NCBI GenBank assembly: GCA_019096155.1
Contig: JAHCVI010000002.1
Location: 1-64,000 of the forward strand
Reading direction: 5' to 3'
Length of the DNA stretch: 64,000 bases
Source of the DNA: Staphylotrichum longicolle
Taxonomy: Eukaryota > Ascomycota > Sordariomycetes > Sordariales > Chaetomiaceae
A program made the translations under genes and the position numbers. The notes under the pieces are model-generated. The model was not told the DNA's origin, ran no database searches, and was given only the letters and a program-made list of their open reading frames with translations. Shown here piece after piece: positions 42,265-54,326 of this stretch. The first letter of the stretch is position 1; the number at the start of each line of letters is the position of its first letter.

Positions 42265-43279
42265 TCAAGCCTTTGGCTCCGGTGCATCACCCTCCCCCTT
42301 TAAATGCTCGTCTATCAGCCACTCGAGGAACACTTGCGTGCTCTCAATCTGTATGGCCATAGGGGCCGCTCCCTGTGGAAAGACCTCCTCGAGTGACCGG
42401 TTTCCCAGCTGCCTCAGATCAAACATTCTCTCCTGGCCTGGTACGTCTTTCTCAGAACCAACAAAGACGGCATGCCATCCCGCCCTCCGTGCTCCCATCA
42501 CATCTTTTTCGTACTCGTCCCCAACATACAGTTTCAACCAGGCCACGGCTTCTCTTTCTCTTCCACTCCCATGACAAGGATATGCACTTTCCTGTTCCAG
42601 CAATAGTTGACGTGCCATGTCCTCGGCGGCATCGAATATCCGCTTGTCTGGCTTTGCGTACCCGACATCGTAGGACATGCAGTGCAGGTCGACGTCGTAC
42701 TGCTGGTCCACTACTCCGGCAAGATCGGTAGAGGAATGAAACCTCAAGGGACTTACGCGAAGGCCGAGGGAGGTAAGGATGTTGGGAACTCGGTCATCGG
42801 AGTTGGTGATGACGCCCACGATGATCTGCGGAGACCCACGGGGCTGACGATGTTGCTGCTTGACGCGCCGGAGGAGGGAGTCCACCCCAGGGGACAGCAA
42901 GTAACCCTCATCTGAGGAAAAGCGGTGCAGGAGTCTAGGAGCCAGATCCCTGGGCAACTCTCTGCTGGGGTCAACGAGTGGTTGGAAAGTCTTGTGGATT
43001 ACCTGGCGAAAAATCAGCAACTTGCTTTGTAGAGAGGCGTGATACGCTAACATTTGTCCACCACTTCTCTGCACCCATGCCGCTGGCCCTGCCATAGTTG
43101 GGATGTGCCTTGGACTCTCCAGAGAAGGCAGACTTGAAGGAAGCCTGAACCTGGTCAACGCTGAAGCCGTCAAGCCCGCAGAGTCGCGCGACAGTTGCGT
43201 ACTGCTCCGCAATGGGCTGCTTCGGCTTGAACAGGGTTCCAAAGGCGTCGAAGCAGAGCAGAATATTTCTGCGTCCCAT
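42265..43279 (-). CDS. HAD-superfamily hydrolase (HDHD3 / DREG-2-like)
   Basis: Exons 43279-43052 and 43002-42265 are joined by a 49-base intron (GTTAGC...GCCAG), giving 321 residues. The start MGRRNILLCFDAFGTLFKPK carries HAD motif I in the DxxGTL form of the HDHD3-type subfamily, in which the second Asp is replaced. IIVGVITNSDDR is motif II (Asn/Ser after a hydrophobic strand), YAKPDKRIFDAA supplies the motif III Lys, and LYVGDEYEKDVMGARRAGWH is motif IV. It is probably a small-molecule phosphatase in the cytosol, substrate unknown. A longer 5' extension to 43336 in the same frame is possible but less likely. Intact. Confidence 0.9.
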
Positions 43280-43927
43280 GGTTGTATGGTACACCAAAGT
43301 GCACCTATTGTTGAGTTGAACACGACATGTAGACAAAACCGGGCGAATTTACCGACGTTGTGGGTGTGAGAACAGGGAAGCGGCAAACCCAACGTGTCTT
43401 GTTGGACCCTAACCCTCGTTCGGACAGTGTCAATACACGACGTCAAGGCTGCAGCACCGGTGTTGACCTCAATTTAAGGTCTTGCCGCGATCAGTATGAG
43501 GTGAGTGGTAATGAATCCCTATTGTGTAAAGACTATGACAAGCGAATTCTGCTCGCAGCCCAAGAATAAACCGTACAGACGCCAATCCATTCCAGGTATA
43601 CCGTTCGATCGTAGGAAAAGGGTAGAGACATCAGTAGATAATAAGGAAACAAAGTGAGTGTAGGAGCCAGTCAGGGCAATGAATGCCGAAAGGCAGGATA
43701 GGAGACCCTTGAAAAAGGTTGTGTGAGAATAACTCGGCTGGCATCGGCCGAGGGGTCACACCGACTGACCTCTGGGACGCATCCGCCGAGCCTTGGATGT
43801 TTGGCTCTCGCTCATTTTCTCTTCCTCTTGTTTTTTAAACCATGCTTCTGCGCATCAGCCTGTCTTTCCCGCCCGTTTTCTCGCCAAAACTCCAATCACC
43901 GTAACGCCCGCCCTCTTCCCACTCCCC
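43280..43927. other. Intergenic, no gene seen
   Basis: Promoter of the HAD gene and 3' flank of the Opi1 gene. Bases 43800-43930 are pyrimidine-rich. No other feature found. Confidence 0.5.
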
Positions 43928-45840
43928 TCAGCCCGACATGTTGGAATCCTGGTTGGCAGCGAGCAGCTGTGGAGCCGGGAGCGACTCGGTGATACCGAGC
44001 GGGGACCTCGACTGCTCGTTCTTCTTCCTGTACAGGGTATCACACCACTCCTCAGCGCTCACCAGCGTCCTGTTGAGGACGTCGCCGACTTGAGTCATCA
44101 TCTGCAAGGCCTCCTTGGCGAAGAGCAGCGCCAGGTGGGCACTATCCCGTGCCCAGGCATCCGGACTCGCCGTCTCGCTCCGGCCCTCAGACTCCCGCTC
44201 GTAATGAAACTGATAGAGCCCAGGCAGGCTCATAAGCTGCCGGTGCACGAGGTTCCTGGCATTCTCGGGGAGCGCGCTGCCCGCGTACTTGGAGACTGTC
44301 TGCACGGTGCGGTGGATGACACGAAAGAGGTCGTCCCGTAGTTCGCCCATACGTTGGATGAGCCGGTTGCGGTCGGCAGCTGTGTGCTGGTTCGGATGGT
44401 CGCCGTCTGCCATGGTGTGGTCCTCGCCGTCCGTTTGGTACCCACGGTCGTACTCGTCAATGACGCTCTTGAGACTAACAAGAACATCGCTGATGTACCC
44501 ATTCGCGTCCTTGACCACCTTGACGCAATACTTCAGACTCTTCAGGCTTTCCTCCTTCATGGCAACGCCCAGTCCAGAGGTGGTCACTACGAATCGCTGG
44601 CCCCACTGCTGTCCGGGCGCTCCGGGCGCCCCAGCGCCAGCGCCAGGCGATCCCTGGTCATCGGCTGTCTCAGTATACGCCGGAGATCGAGAATCATCGT
44701 ACGCAGGCAGGGTGTCGACGGTACTGACCGACATGCGTCGGTCCTCGCTCTCGACATCCGACTCTGGGCGGGCCACGCCCACACCGTTCTGCGCCTTGCC
44801 ATTGCGGTCAGATTTGCGACGCTTGCTGTTTCCGCGCTCGCCGGTCTCGATGTCGGTAGTCGAGTGTTGCTTCCTGCTGCGTATCCCGAAGATCCACCGC
44901 ACACCACCTTCGACGCCTGTCTTCCGACCCACGTTGCCGACGGCCTTGCCCACCGGTTTGAGACAGCTCTCGACGTATTCGGCACTCGATTTGATGTGGG
45001 GGGAGTAGTTCTTGCCCGTGTTGTAGGCGGAGGCGGCGCCCTCAATGGTCGTGGCTAGGAGTGGGTGTGATGTTGTGATGAGCGACAACAATGGTTCTGG
45101 CTCGGCGTGGTTTCCTCGTGTCTTGGAGTCCCCAGACGCTTTGCGATCGCGGGGGTTGCGGGGAGAGGAGCCGCAGTCTGAAAACGGGGAGCAAGAAGGT
45201 CAGCATCCGGTGCAACACGGGAACCAGCAACGGATCCCATTGCGAACTCACCTGTTCTCATTTGGCCCAATGCTTCGGCGGCTATCCTGACGTCGGGGTC
45301 GTCCAAGCTGACGCTGGCGCCCCTCAGGTTGACACTCCGGTCCGAGCCCATGCTCGGCGAAGACTCAACGGGGTCTAGGTGGCTGGGCGTGTAGTACGTC
45401 GTGAAGGGGTTAAGGCTGGGCCAGTGGTTGGTCGGTTGGGCATAAGGGGCAGGCCGCACAGGCTCTGGCGGCTTCGGAAGTGACACATGTGCCTGCGGCC
45501 CGGTGACGGACGACAACGGCGGCAAGGTCGGGACCGAAGACCCCGCAGCCTTCTCTTGTGGTGGTTGGATGGGTGCCAGTTCGGTGACCGGGTCGTTCGA
45601 GAAGGACAGGGCGAGGGGTGGAAGGTGCAGAGACAGTGAGCTGTTGAAGCGCGCCGACAAGTCGCCCGACGCTCTCTGCTCGCTACCCTCGCGGTCTGGA
45701 GAGGCGTGCATCCCCGCCAGAGTATCTGCAGCCAACGCGTCCGGACTCGTTGAGTTCTGCATCGCCGTGCCATTCGGGCCGCCCTCACTGGGTCGAGTCT
45801 GCGGTGACCGCGGCGCACCCGGCATGTGATTCTGCTCCAT
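43928..45840 (-). CDS. opi1: Transcriptional repressor Opi1 family protein
   Basis: Opi1 (PF08618) binds phosphatidic acid at the ER and represses phospholipid-synthesis genes when released to the nucleus (known from yeast). Exons 45840-45252 and 45177-43928 flank a 74-base intron (GTGAGT...TTTCAG); the product has 612 residues. The N-terminus is Pro/Ser-rich. Conserved blocks are VSLDDPDVRIAAEALGQMR just before the intron, then LLSLITTSHPLLATTIEGA, SAYNTGKNYSPHIKSSAEYV, TGVEGGVRWIFG, and C-terminal helices beginning KEESLKSLKYCVKVVKDANG. An acidic/basic patch (GNSKRRKSDRNGKAQ) may serve as a nuclear signal. The FFAT motif and leucine zipper of yeast Opi1 are not obvious here. Intact, with a long 5' region in front. 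Confidence 0.93.
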
Positions 45841-48673
45841 CTCGCTGTTCTCCGTCGCAGTGTAAAAGACCAGCGTCGCCGGTGATCAGAGGAGTGCCGA
45901 CATTGGCGCCGGACAGCTTGAACGGGCCTGTTTCCTCTCCGCTACTCGCTTGTCTGCTCGTGGTTTTCTTGTCTTGTGCCCGAGACGGTCGGTTCGTCGG
46001 TTCGATTGCTCGCTTGGTGGTGCACTCGTCGCTTTGCTAACGTCGTGAGTTGGGCGACAATTCACCCGTCACCCAACTCGTCAGCAGTGTCAGGGATTTG
46101 GGTCGACGATTATGCTTTGGCGACCAGCGGCACTGGAAGGATCCAGGGTGTGGAGCGGGAATGACGGAGGAGCCTGGACGGACGGGGATGGCGACAACAA
46201 TGACGGGAGAGGGATTGGGAGTCTACGACATGGCCGTGGGGGCAAAATCGGCAGGCGGGCAATCTCGTGGGTGGGCTCGATTTCGATCGGCTGGACTAAG
46301 GGTTCAGTCGGATGCGAGGGATGCAGCGAGGACTTGCAGGGTGCAGCTGTCGACAATTTCGTCTGAAAAACGAAGGTTGGGGATTTGGACTCGAGAGATG
46401 GAGACACGCACTGGCTGTCATGTGAACTTCAGCAAGTGCCCGCAGGGAGGTGCGGCGGCGCTGGCTGAAAGCCCGGCAAAGAGGCCCCCGGGCCCCGCTG
46501 CACTTCCTGCCCTTCTTTCATTGGGGCTGCGACCACCTGCAGGCAAGAAGGAACCACTGGTTCGGGATGTCACAGTGAGGTCAGGCGCAACCAGTGCCCG
46601 CCAGGCCCTGGAACCCCCGCCCTGAAAAACGGCCCACAGGGTCCGAGGCTTTCACGGGCTTGGGTCGCCTTCTTGGTTAGGCGCTCGCCCCGAGTTTCTC
46701 GTGTGAGACGGGCTCGATTGGGCGGCAGCAAACAGCAAACGACCGACTATTGCCAGCTTGTGGCAACACCGGGACGTCTGTCGGCAGATTAGTGATTGTT
46801 GAGGCCCGAGGAGGAAGCGCACGGAGTTCGGACAGACAAGTCCGGACACCCCTCTCGTCATCCATGTCTCTGCGCGGCATCGTGCTTGGACGACGCAACC
46901 CGCCTCACACTCCACCCCACGCGGGGTGCTTGGTGCGCTGGAATTGGAAACTTGGATGCGAACAGTGGTGTCGGCTGGAGGTCCCGTCTTGCCGTTTCAA
47001 CATTGAGGGTCTGCATATCTGCATAACGCGGCGTGACTCACTAATAACAAGATCACCGGCCTGCGCTCAGGTTAGGCGCCAGCTCAGGCATAAATTGATG
47101 GCAATCCACACCTTGATTTTCATGGTCTGCGGCCGTTGATGGACACAGGAGTGTGTGATGATACCAGGCGTCCACAAGCACGTGTCAGAGCTGGGGATGC
47201 GACGCACCCCTCGAGCTAGTGAAATTATCCGCCTTCGCGCTCGGCTCTGGAAAGGGCTTTGTCATGGATGACCCACCTTCACATGTGAGTGTGTGAGTGG
47301 AAATGGAACTGCCTGTGACACAGCTGGACAGGATTCCACCGACACCTGAGTCGAGGGCATCTGGGGGTGGCTTCAAGTTCCCGCCGACGACGGCTGCATT
47401 TCCGCACCGCTGCATAGAAATCCTTTCCAACAAGTCACTTATTGACATGGAATACATTTTTGAGATCCTGCGTATCCGGTGCAGATCAAGCAAAAGGTCA
47501 AGTCCTGTGTCCCCGACCGAATTCAACAGAACAGGGGGCGCTGCATTAAGCGCGCCTGACACATGATAGCCAAGGACCAAACACAGACGACAACATGCCG
47601 AACTTGCTCCATGGAGCTGGCCGAACGGCCTCTCGCGCCTCTGCTGCTTCCCCTCTTCGGCTCGGCCGGTTTGGGGCAGCAAGGAGGTGGTTGCTGAAGC
47701 GGCTAGATCCTCGGGCTTCTGTTGTTCCATGGCCGAATGTCCAGGCAGCCCGGGTCCGGGTCTGCCCCAACAAAGTTGGGAGCTCCGACATGACCCCTTC
47801 CGTTTGTTGAAATCATGGAGGGAGTGAAGCCGCAAACATGGGCGAGAAGCCGACGTGGCAACGGGTTTCATGAGACACGGGCACACAAAAACCAAAACGG
47901 TCGTCAACAGATCTGTACGGCGCCTCTGACGCTGCCCAAGCAACAAGTGAATGCAACTCGAAGAGCAACAATACTCGGGCGGCTCTTATGGCGCCGCGGT
48001 GAAATTCCTCTCCGCGCCTCGAAATCGCAGACTTCATCAACAACAACACGGGTCGGAGACTCGACAGAATGCCGGTACCTATTGTGCGTACGATGGACTG
48101 CACTGTCTATTGGGCGCGTTGAAGAGAGAAAAGGGAAGGGAAAGAGACGGAGCCAAAAATATTTGCATTGGGAAAATCCAGGGCCGCGCCTGCTTGCCCC
48201 ACCACGGAGCTAAGTTTGGCCTTGCACCGACAGAGTCCACCAGGCCGGGCCTCACAGAAAATGTGGGGTAATTAGGTAAGCTCGAGGTACGGTATCTCTC
48301 GATTGGGGCTGCAGCTGGCTGCACACTGGGTCCGTGCAGAGACAAGCACATCAACGACCAGATCGCGGAAAGAGTGGCATCCTTCGACACGACGACTGCA
48401 ACGACGACAATAAGACAGTTACGACGACGACGGTGGCTGCTGTGTCTCTATTTTAGAGTTGGGACGTCTTCGAACCAGCCTGTCAGCGTTCCTGCAGTCG
48501 GATGAGCTAGGGAGCTCAGACGACTTGTTTCCAGGCGCCGACGCCCCGACGACGACGACGACGATAGCGAGGCGCCAACGACGACGATACCCATTCCCCA
48601 CGCGCCGCCGTTGCCTCTCCCTTTCTGAACGCTCTCCAGAGTCCGGGCAAAACACGCCCACCTGTCCCTCGCC
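45841..48673. other. 2.8-kb divergent intergenic region
   Basis: This lies between the Opi1 gene (minus) and the AP-1 mu gene (plus). The first 800 bases after the Opi1 start are rich in short G/T repeats and may be a long 5' leader. Several frames of 100-250 codons cross the region on both strands (for example 47946-47185 minus) but show no motif, signal peptide or coherent composition, and I do not call them. Near 48540-48600 there are ACG/CGA triplet repeats just before the AP-1 mu gene. Confidence 0.45.
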
Positions 48674-50145
48674 ATGGCGTCGGCCGTCTTCTTTCTCGAC
48701 CTCAAGGGCAAGACCTCTTTGGCGCGCAACTACAGGGGAGACATCCCCATGTCCGCCGTCGAAATGTTCCCCGTCCTCCTCAGCGAAGCCGAAGAAGAGT
48801 TCGTCAGCTGTCCCGCCTTGCTTCTCCCACGAAGGCATCAACGCAAGTACCCCAGCCACTGTCCCGCCAATACTCCGCATTGCTGACCACTTCCCCTCGT
48901 GCAGTATCTCTACATCCGACACAACAACCTGTACCTGCTCGCCCTCACAAAACGAAACACCAATGCCGCCGAGATCCTCCTTTTTCTACACAAGATTGTT
49001 GAGGTCTTTACCGAGTACTTCAAGGCGCTTGAGGAGGAATCCATCCGCGACAACTTTGTCATCATCTACGAACTGCTCGACGAGATGATGGATTTCGGTT
49101 ACCCGCAAACGACCGAGTCCAAAATCCTGCAGGAGTACATCACCCAAGAGTCGCATAAGCTGGAGATCCAGGCTCGCCCGCCCATCGCCGTGACCAACGC
49201 CGTGTCGTGGCGCTCCGAGGGCATCCGGTACCGAAAGAACGAGGTGTTCCTCGACGTCATCGAGTCGCTCAACCTGCTGGTGTCGGCTAACGGCAACGTG
49301 CTGCGGTCAGAGATTCTGGGCGCCATCAAGATGAAGTGCTACCTATCAGGCATGCCAGAGCTGCGCCTGGGGCTCAACGACAAGGTCATGTTCGAGACGA
49401 CAGGACGGACGACGCGCGGCAAGGCCATCGAGATGGAGGATGTCAAGTTCCACCAGTGCGTGCGCCTCTCGCGCTTCGAGAACGATCGCACCATCAGTTT
49501 CATTCCTCCCGACGGCGAGTTCGAGCTCATGTCGTACCGCCTCAACACCCAAGTCAAGCCCCTCATTTGGGTGGAGTGCGTCGTCGAGTCCCACAGCGGG
49601 TCACGCATCGAGTACATGCTCAAGGCCCGCGCCCAGTTCAAGCGCCGCAGCACCGCCAACAACGTCGAGATCATCGTCCCCGTTCCCGATGACGCCGACA
49701 CTCCGCGCTTCCGCACCAACGTGGGCTCAGTTCACTACGCCCCCGAGCAGAGCGCCATCGTCTGGAAGATCAAGCAGTTTGGAGGTGGTAAGGAGTTCCT
49801 GATGCGCGCCGAGCTGGGCCTGCCCAGCGTCCGGGGTGACGACGAGCACGGCGGCGGCATGACTGGCGGGTTCGGAGGTAGCATGGGTGGCATCGGGGCA
49901 CCCGGAAAGGGCGCAAAGAGGCCCATCCAGGTGAAGTTTGAGATTCCCTACTTTACAACTAGCGGAATTCAGGTGCGGTACCTGAAGATCACAGAGCCAA
50001 AGGTATGTAGGCCTCTTCGGGACCGCCCTGTGGTGTGCGTCCGCTGACGCGACGTGTGACACAGCTCCAATACCCTTCGCTGCCCTGGGTGCGCTACATT
50101 ACACAGTCTGGAGATATTGCAGTGAGACTCCCGGACGCAGTATGA
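48674..50145 (+). CDS. apm1: AP-1 clathrin adaptor complex, medium (mu) subunit
   Basis: AP-1 mu sorts cargo between the trans-Golgi network and endosomes by binding Tyr-based signals. Exons are 48674-48842, 48905-50002 and 50065-50145. Intron 1 has a GC donor (AAC|GCAAGT) and ends GTGCAG; intron 2 is GTATGT...ACACAG. The start MASAVFFLDLKGKTSLARNY is typical of AP-1. Exon 2 opens YLYIRHNNLYLLALTKRN and carries the mu homology domain (WRSEGIRYRKNEVFLDVIES, VKFHQCVRLSRFENDRTISF). The end is LPWVRYITQSGDIAVRL, again AP-1-like. In exon 1 an extra T in TT at 48800-48801 breaks the frame; without it the text reads SEAEEESSAVPPCFSHEGIN and runs straight into exon 2, giving about 448 residues. As the gene should be needed for growth, a base-call error is likely. 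Confidence 0.95.
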
Positions 50146-50791
50146 GCCAACGTGGTGTTCTGCGAGTGCGGTGTGTTGGTGTGCCTACAGTGCCTCAGAA
50201 ATACTGTGTGCTGGGTGAACGAAGAGGCTTTGTAGTCCTGCTCGACAACAGCTATCTACTTCGAAGCCCCTCGGCTTGCATCGTGGGGAGACCTGAGATG
50301 AGACGCATAATTCAGGGACCACAAAACGATCTGCTGCGGCTTAAGGTGTACATGAGCGAGGGCGGGGTATGACTGAACTAGACCAAACAATGAATCACGG
50401 GTGTTTGGGGACCATCTCTCCAGCACGATATTGAGAAGCGCAGTCCGGGTACGAGTTATCCACTCGGTCTGTCGTTAGACTATCTATCTTGTATGATGCT
50501 GAGGTGAGAGATGAAAGTGGAAAGGGGGGGTGAAGCAACAGTCAACGGGATCCAATACGATGGCCAGGAAGCAAGAGTGGAAAGAGAGAGTGGTCATGCT
50601 CTCAGCCGTGAACCCATGAAGTCGAAGCATTGGCCAAGATGTCGCCATGAGAATCGGCAACCCTGCACAAACGCACTAGCCTTTAAACAAAGATCATCCT
50701 CAGTGGGTGGACTAAACCGAAGGACGAAGCCAACCGTGGCGACGCAAGGGGGAAACTCCAGGAAACCTACTTTCTCATGACCAAAAGGACC
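50146..50791. other. Convergent intergenic region, no gene seen
   Basis: 3' flanks of the AP-1 mu gene and the orphan secreted-protein gene. No repeat or RNA was recognised. Confidence 0.5.
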
Positions 50792-52332
50792 TCAGTCCCG
50801 AACAAGAATGCTGTTGTACTCAAGGTCACTGAGCATCTGTACGCACTCCTCGACCGGCCGGTTATTCTGTTCGTTGTCGGGCAGGTCGTCCACCAAGTTG
50901 TCAGCGCAGACCTGGACGAGGAGCCCACGGGGGCTTTCGCCTGATTTCGGAACTGGAATCCATCAGCAGGAATGCCAGGATGTCTAAAGGGAATTTGAAG
51001 GGCACAAACGGTAGGTCGAGGCTCGGTTCGAGCCGTGCCATCGGTTAAATTTCCAGCTGTGGTTCAAAAAGACCTCGCTTGCCCCGCCCGGTCTTCCGTG
51101 GAACCCCATGAGGGCGAGAATGATGGGCAGCTCACCAGAGAGGCCACGAGAGGGTCTGGCCAAGGGGCTGGTGTTCCGGTAGACGCTGGGAACGAGAGAC
51201 GGAATCCACGAAGCATCTCTGCCCGTCGCGAAAGGGGCTCCACAGGAGTTGAAGTTGACACAGGAAGTGCCTTCTAGTTCTCCGATACCAGCATAGAAGT
51301 GCAGTGAAGACCACGTCGAGTATGTTTCATCGTACATTGTATCACAACCCCTCGGGCATAGCCGGCGCATGAAAGTGAGGCCGAGCGAGGCGTCCCGGTC
51401 GGTGACAATCATGGGCAGGAGAGCCGAGCAGGCAAAGATCGTGTGGGTTTTGTACTCCTCTGGGTATCCGCTGATGGTTCCGACCTGGTCAAGTCGAACA
51501 ATGCGACCGGGCAAGCCTCTCTCAGGACGGTACCTGGTTAACCGAGTCAGCTATCGGTGTAAAGTCTCAGTTCCTAGTCTGCTCGCAAGTATCCTACCAA
51601 ACATAGTCATGGGTCTGCGAGACGATGCCGTTCTTGTACCGGAAGACGATACCCCCTATCTCATCGCCGTATGCCGCGGCATGCTGAGGAGGCATAGGGT
51701 TGAGCCACTGGTCCGTCAAAGGGCGGCCATCTTCCGGCAACGGCTCGAAGTCGACTTGAAGTTCGTTGATAACGAACAGAAAGGAGCGCGAACTTGATGA
51801 CGGGGCGGCCTGGGTCTGGGATCTTGCCTTTGAGCCTTTCGAGTGGCTGGGATTGTTGCGGTGGCTTCCGTGGCTCGAGCCGTGTTTCTGAGCCTTGCTA
51901 CTGCCCTGGGTTCGGGAAAACGCGTTAGCATGGATATCAGGACATCCAGATCAATGATTTGGTATGTACACACAGATGAAAATAGCATGGTGACTCCTGT
52001 CGGACGAATGATAGCACGGGAGTGGTGGGACGACAGAATCTCGGGACTTTCCAGTTCGGCTATCTGGCAGTGGCGTAGCTTTTGGTGTTCATGAGGTTCG
52101 TCACAAATGACAGAGATCAGGGGCAGATATAACATCTCACCGTCACATCCTGGGTAGGGATACAGGCCCTTCTTGGACAAGCGCTGGTGGTGATGCTGCT
52201 GTTGGTGGTGACCTGAATGCCCAACCACACCATCCTTGCTGTTCCCTTTCTCGGCATCGCGTTGGGCGTGGACGATCTGCCAGCAAAGAGGGAGGCAACA
52301 AGGCCGATGACAAGTTTGGGGCAGCTGGACAT
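50792..52332 (-). CDS. Orphan secreted or membrane-exported protein, multi-exon
   Basis: I do not recognise the family. The start MSSCPKLVIGLVASLFAGRS at 52332 looks like a signal peptide, followed by a His/Gln-rich piece (GHHQQQHHHQRLSKKGL). Further exons supply GSSKAQKHGSSHGSHRNNPS, then ELQVDFEPLPEDGRPLTDQW and AYGDEIGGIVFRYKNGIVSQ. A 64-base intron (51597-51534, GTAGGA...ACCAG) splits a Trp codon and leads to RIVRLDQVGTISGYPEEYKT, CDTMYDETYSTWSSLHFYAG and VPSVYRNTSPLARPSRG. The last 250 bases need two frame changes (near 51050 and 50940) to reach GLLVQVCADNLVDDLPDNEQ and the final VQMLSDLEYNSILVRD before the stop at 50792. Introns near 52130-52060 and 51970-51905 are likely but not fixed. 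The conserved Cys (RRLCPRGCDT) suits an extracellular, disulfide-bearing protein. Confidence 0.55.
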
Positions 52333-54239
52333 TTTGGGGATGCGGCTGTGCGAGCTTTGGGGCATCTGATTAGCTGGGGCGAGGGGCATCAAGAGAGGAG
52401 ACAGGGAGCTTGGGAATCGTCTGGACCCGCAGGATTGGTTCACTCTGCGAGATGCGTTGGCATCTTGCGTCCATTTGCAGCCTCCCTCAGGTCAACAAGT
52501 CACTGTACATGTGATATCAAGAAGGAACGTAGAAGTCTCAACTGTGGAAAAATTGGCTCAGATAACGGCCCAACTTTAAACCGAGTCTTACTGCCTTCAA
52601 ACTTGGTCAAAATGAGCGAGCTCGTTATGATTTTCTGAAGATGTTCACTGGTCTCGACGCCAACTTCTGGGGCGTTCAGCCGATCGCGTTGCATGTGGTC
52701 GTGGCATTGATAGCGGCCGACATCGCATGTCACACAATGCGAGAGGGACAACGTTGAGGAATCTCTGCTCCCGGCAGGCCGAATATGTGGACGAGGACGG
52801 CATACTGCATAAGTGATCTTTGTGCTACCAGGTTCAGATGTGTAGTTCGGCCCTCTTCTTGCATCATCCCGTCTACTGGGACCATGAATTGGGCAGCGTA
52901 TAGGCGAATCAACGCACAGGAATGGCTTCCCAAAAGATGATGACTTGAGGACAAACAGAAGGGAAGAATGACCGCCAGAAATTGTTTGGCCGGGACGGCG
53001 TACACGTTTTGCGTAACGCTAAAACCTTGTTTCGAACTAGAGAGATTACCAGGGAGATGTCGAAGACGAGAGGCGTCAAACTTTACTTATGGTGACACAG
53101 AAAACGAGGCATAGATCGGTGGGAAGAATCGGGTCGGGTTGACTCGGCACACTCGACCAGAGCATGGGGGTTCCGGCAGCCCAGGTCAGGGCGGGGAGCT
53201 CAGTGCAGCCGCCCCAGGCGAAGCCTTTCCCATTCCTTCTCCTGCAAACCGCCTCATTTTCCGGTAGTCTCTACCACAGAAAACAACATTGTCGGCGTCG
53301 TTGGGTTACACAATTGACGGACTGTCCCTTCCCTTTGCCTTCACGCGCGGGATGTCCCACACCTGCGACCACACCTGCGAGAAAGGGCCGTCCCATGGCA
53401 TTGGCTGCCTGTCTCGGCCCCTTCCTGCCCGCGCCTGAGCTCAGCGTGACACAGCAGTTGAGTGTATGGCTCTTATCTTTAGGCCTTCGGGATTCGGCAC
53501 TGCAACCACCCAAGACTGATGGAGTGTGCAAGCGTAATGGGGGCGACTGGCTAGCGGGCTGCGGAGGTTTCGGAGATCCTGTTACGGCAATCCGGGGATG
53601 AACTTGGGCGTATTTGGGGGGGTCGTTGGCAGCAGATCGCAGAGGTTTGGTGTGGCTGAAACTTGGTGGTGGCAGCCTCGATGTCCGAGCCTCGACCACA
53701 TGCCTTCTCGTCGGCCATGTGATGTTTTGGATCCGGGAGCCGCTGAATGCCAAGACTCGGTAAACAACTCCAGTGTTGGTAGTGGTGCGATCTTCCATTC
53801 TTCTTGTTGCGGTCGATCAAGTCGACAAGGCCACTGGTCGCTTGCAGTGTTGGGCACTGACTGCGTGTCTGGCATCAGCTTGTCAGCGACGGAAGGCTTT
53901 CAGTGTGCCTTTTCCTCAACGACTTGCTAGGCGGGTGGCAGACAATCTGCGCTTGCGATTTGTTTGATGGCATGTTAAGGTTGGGGCCGCAACTTGGGAA
54001 TGTACAGTACTTTAGGTTCCGTGTGAGCTTGAATGCTGGGCTGATACATCAAAAGTCGAGGCCGGGAAGCAGTGGTGCAAATGCGGGATTCCAAGGTACC
54101 ATCACTGAAAACTGTCGGGTCGTACCCTGATTCTCGAGACCGAAGTCGGAAGAGAGATGACATTACCAGGAAGAAAGGGTTGGTGCAACTCATTGATGAA
54201 CCGTGGTAGAGGGGGGGTGAGAGGAAGCAAAAGCAAAAG
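52333..54239. other. 1.9-kb intergenic region, no gene seen
   Basis: Open frames at 53160-53930 exist on both strands at once and lack family features. No convincing gene, repeat or RNA before the tRNA. Confidence 0.5.
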
Positions 54240-54326
54240 CTTCCATACCGGGGTTCGAACCCGGGTCGCCAGAAGGTTCAAGAGAAGTTGAAAATCTGGA
54301 ATGCTAAACCACTACACTATATGGAA
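54240..54326 (-). tRNA. trnE-UUC: tRNA-Glu (anticodon UUC) with a 14-base intron
   Basis: On the minus strand TTCCATA pairs perfectly with TATGGAA to form the acceptor stem, with G as discriminator. The D-arm is GTGTAGTGGTTTAGCAT; the anticodon stem CCAGA/TCTGG encloses TTTTCA, giving anticodon TTC. A short intron of about 14 bases sits after position 37, the canonical place. The T-arm CCGGG-TTCGAAC-CCCGG is perfect. Confidence 0.93.

Noticed and set aside
47185..47946. 253-codon minus-strand frame
   Set aside because: No motif, no coherent composition, and it lies in a non-coding-looking promoter region; not supported as a gene.
53271..53798. 175-codon minus-strand frame and an equally long plus-strand frame
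   Set aside because: Both strands are open at once and neither shows conserved features.
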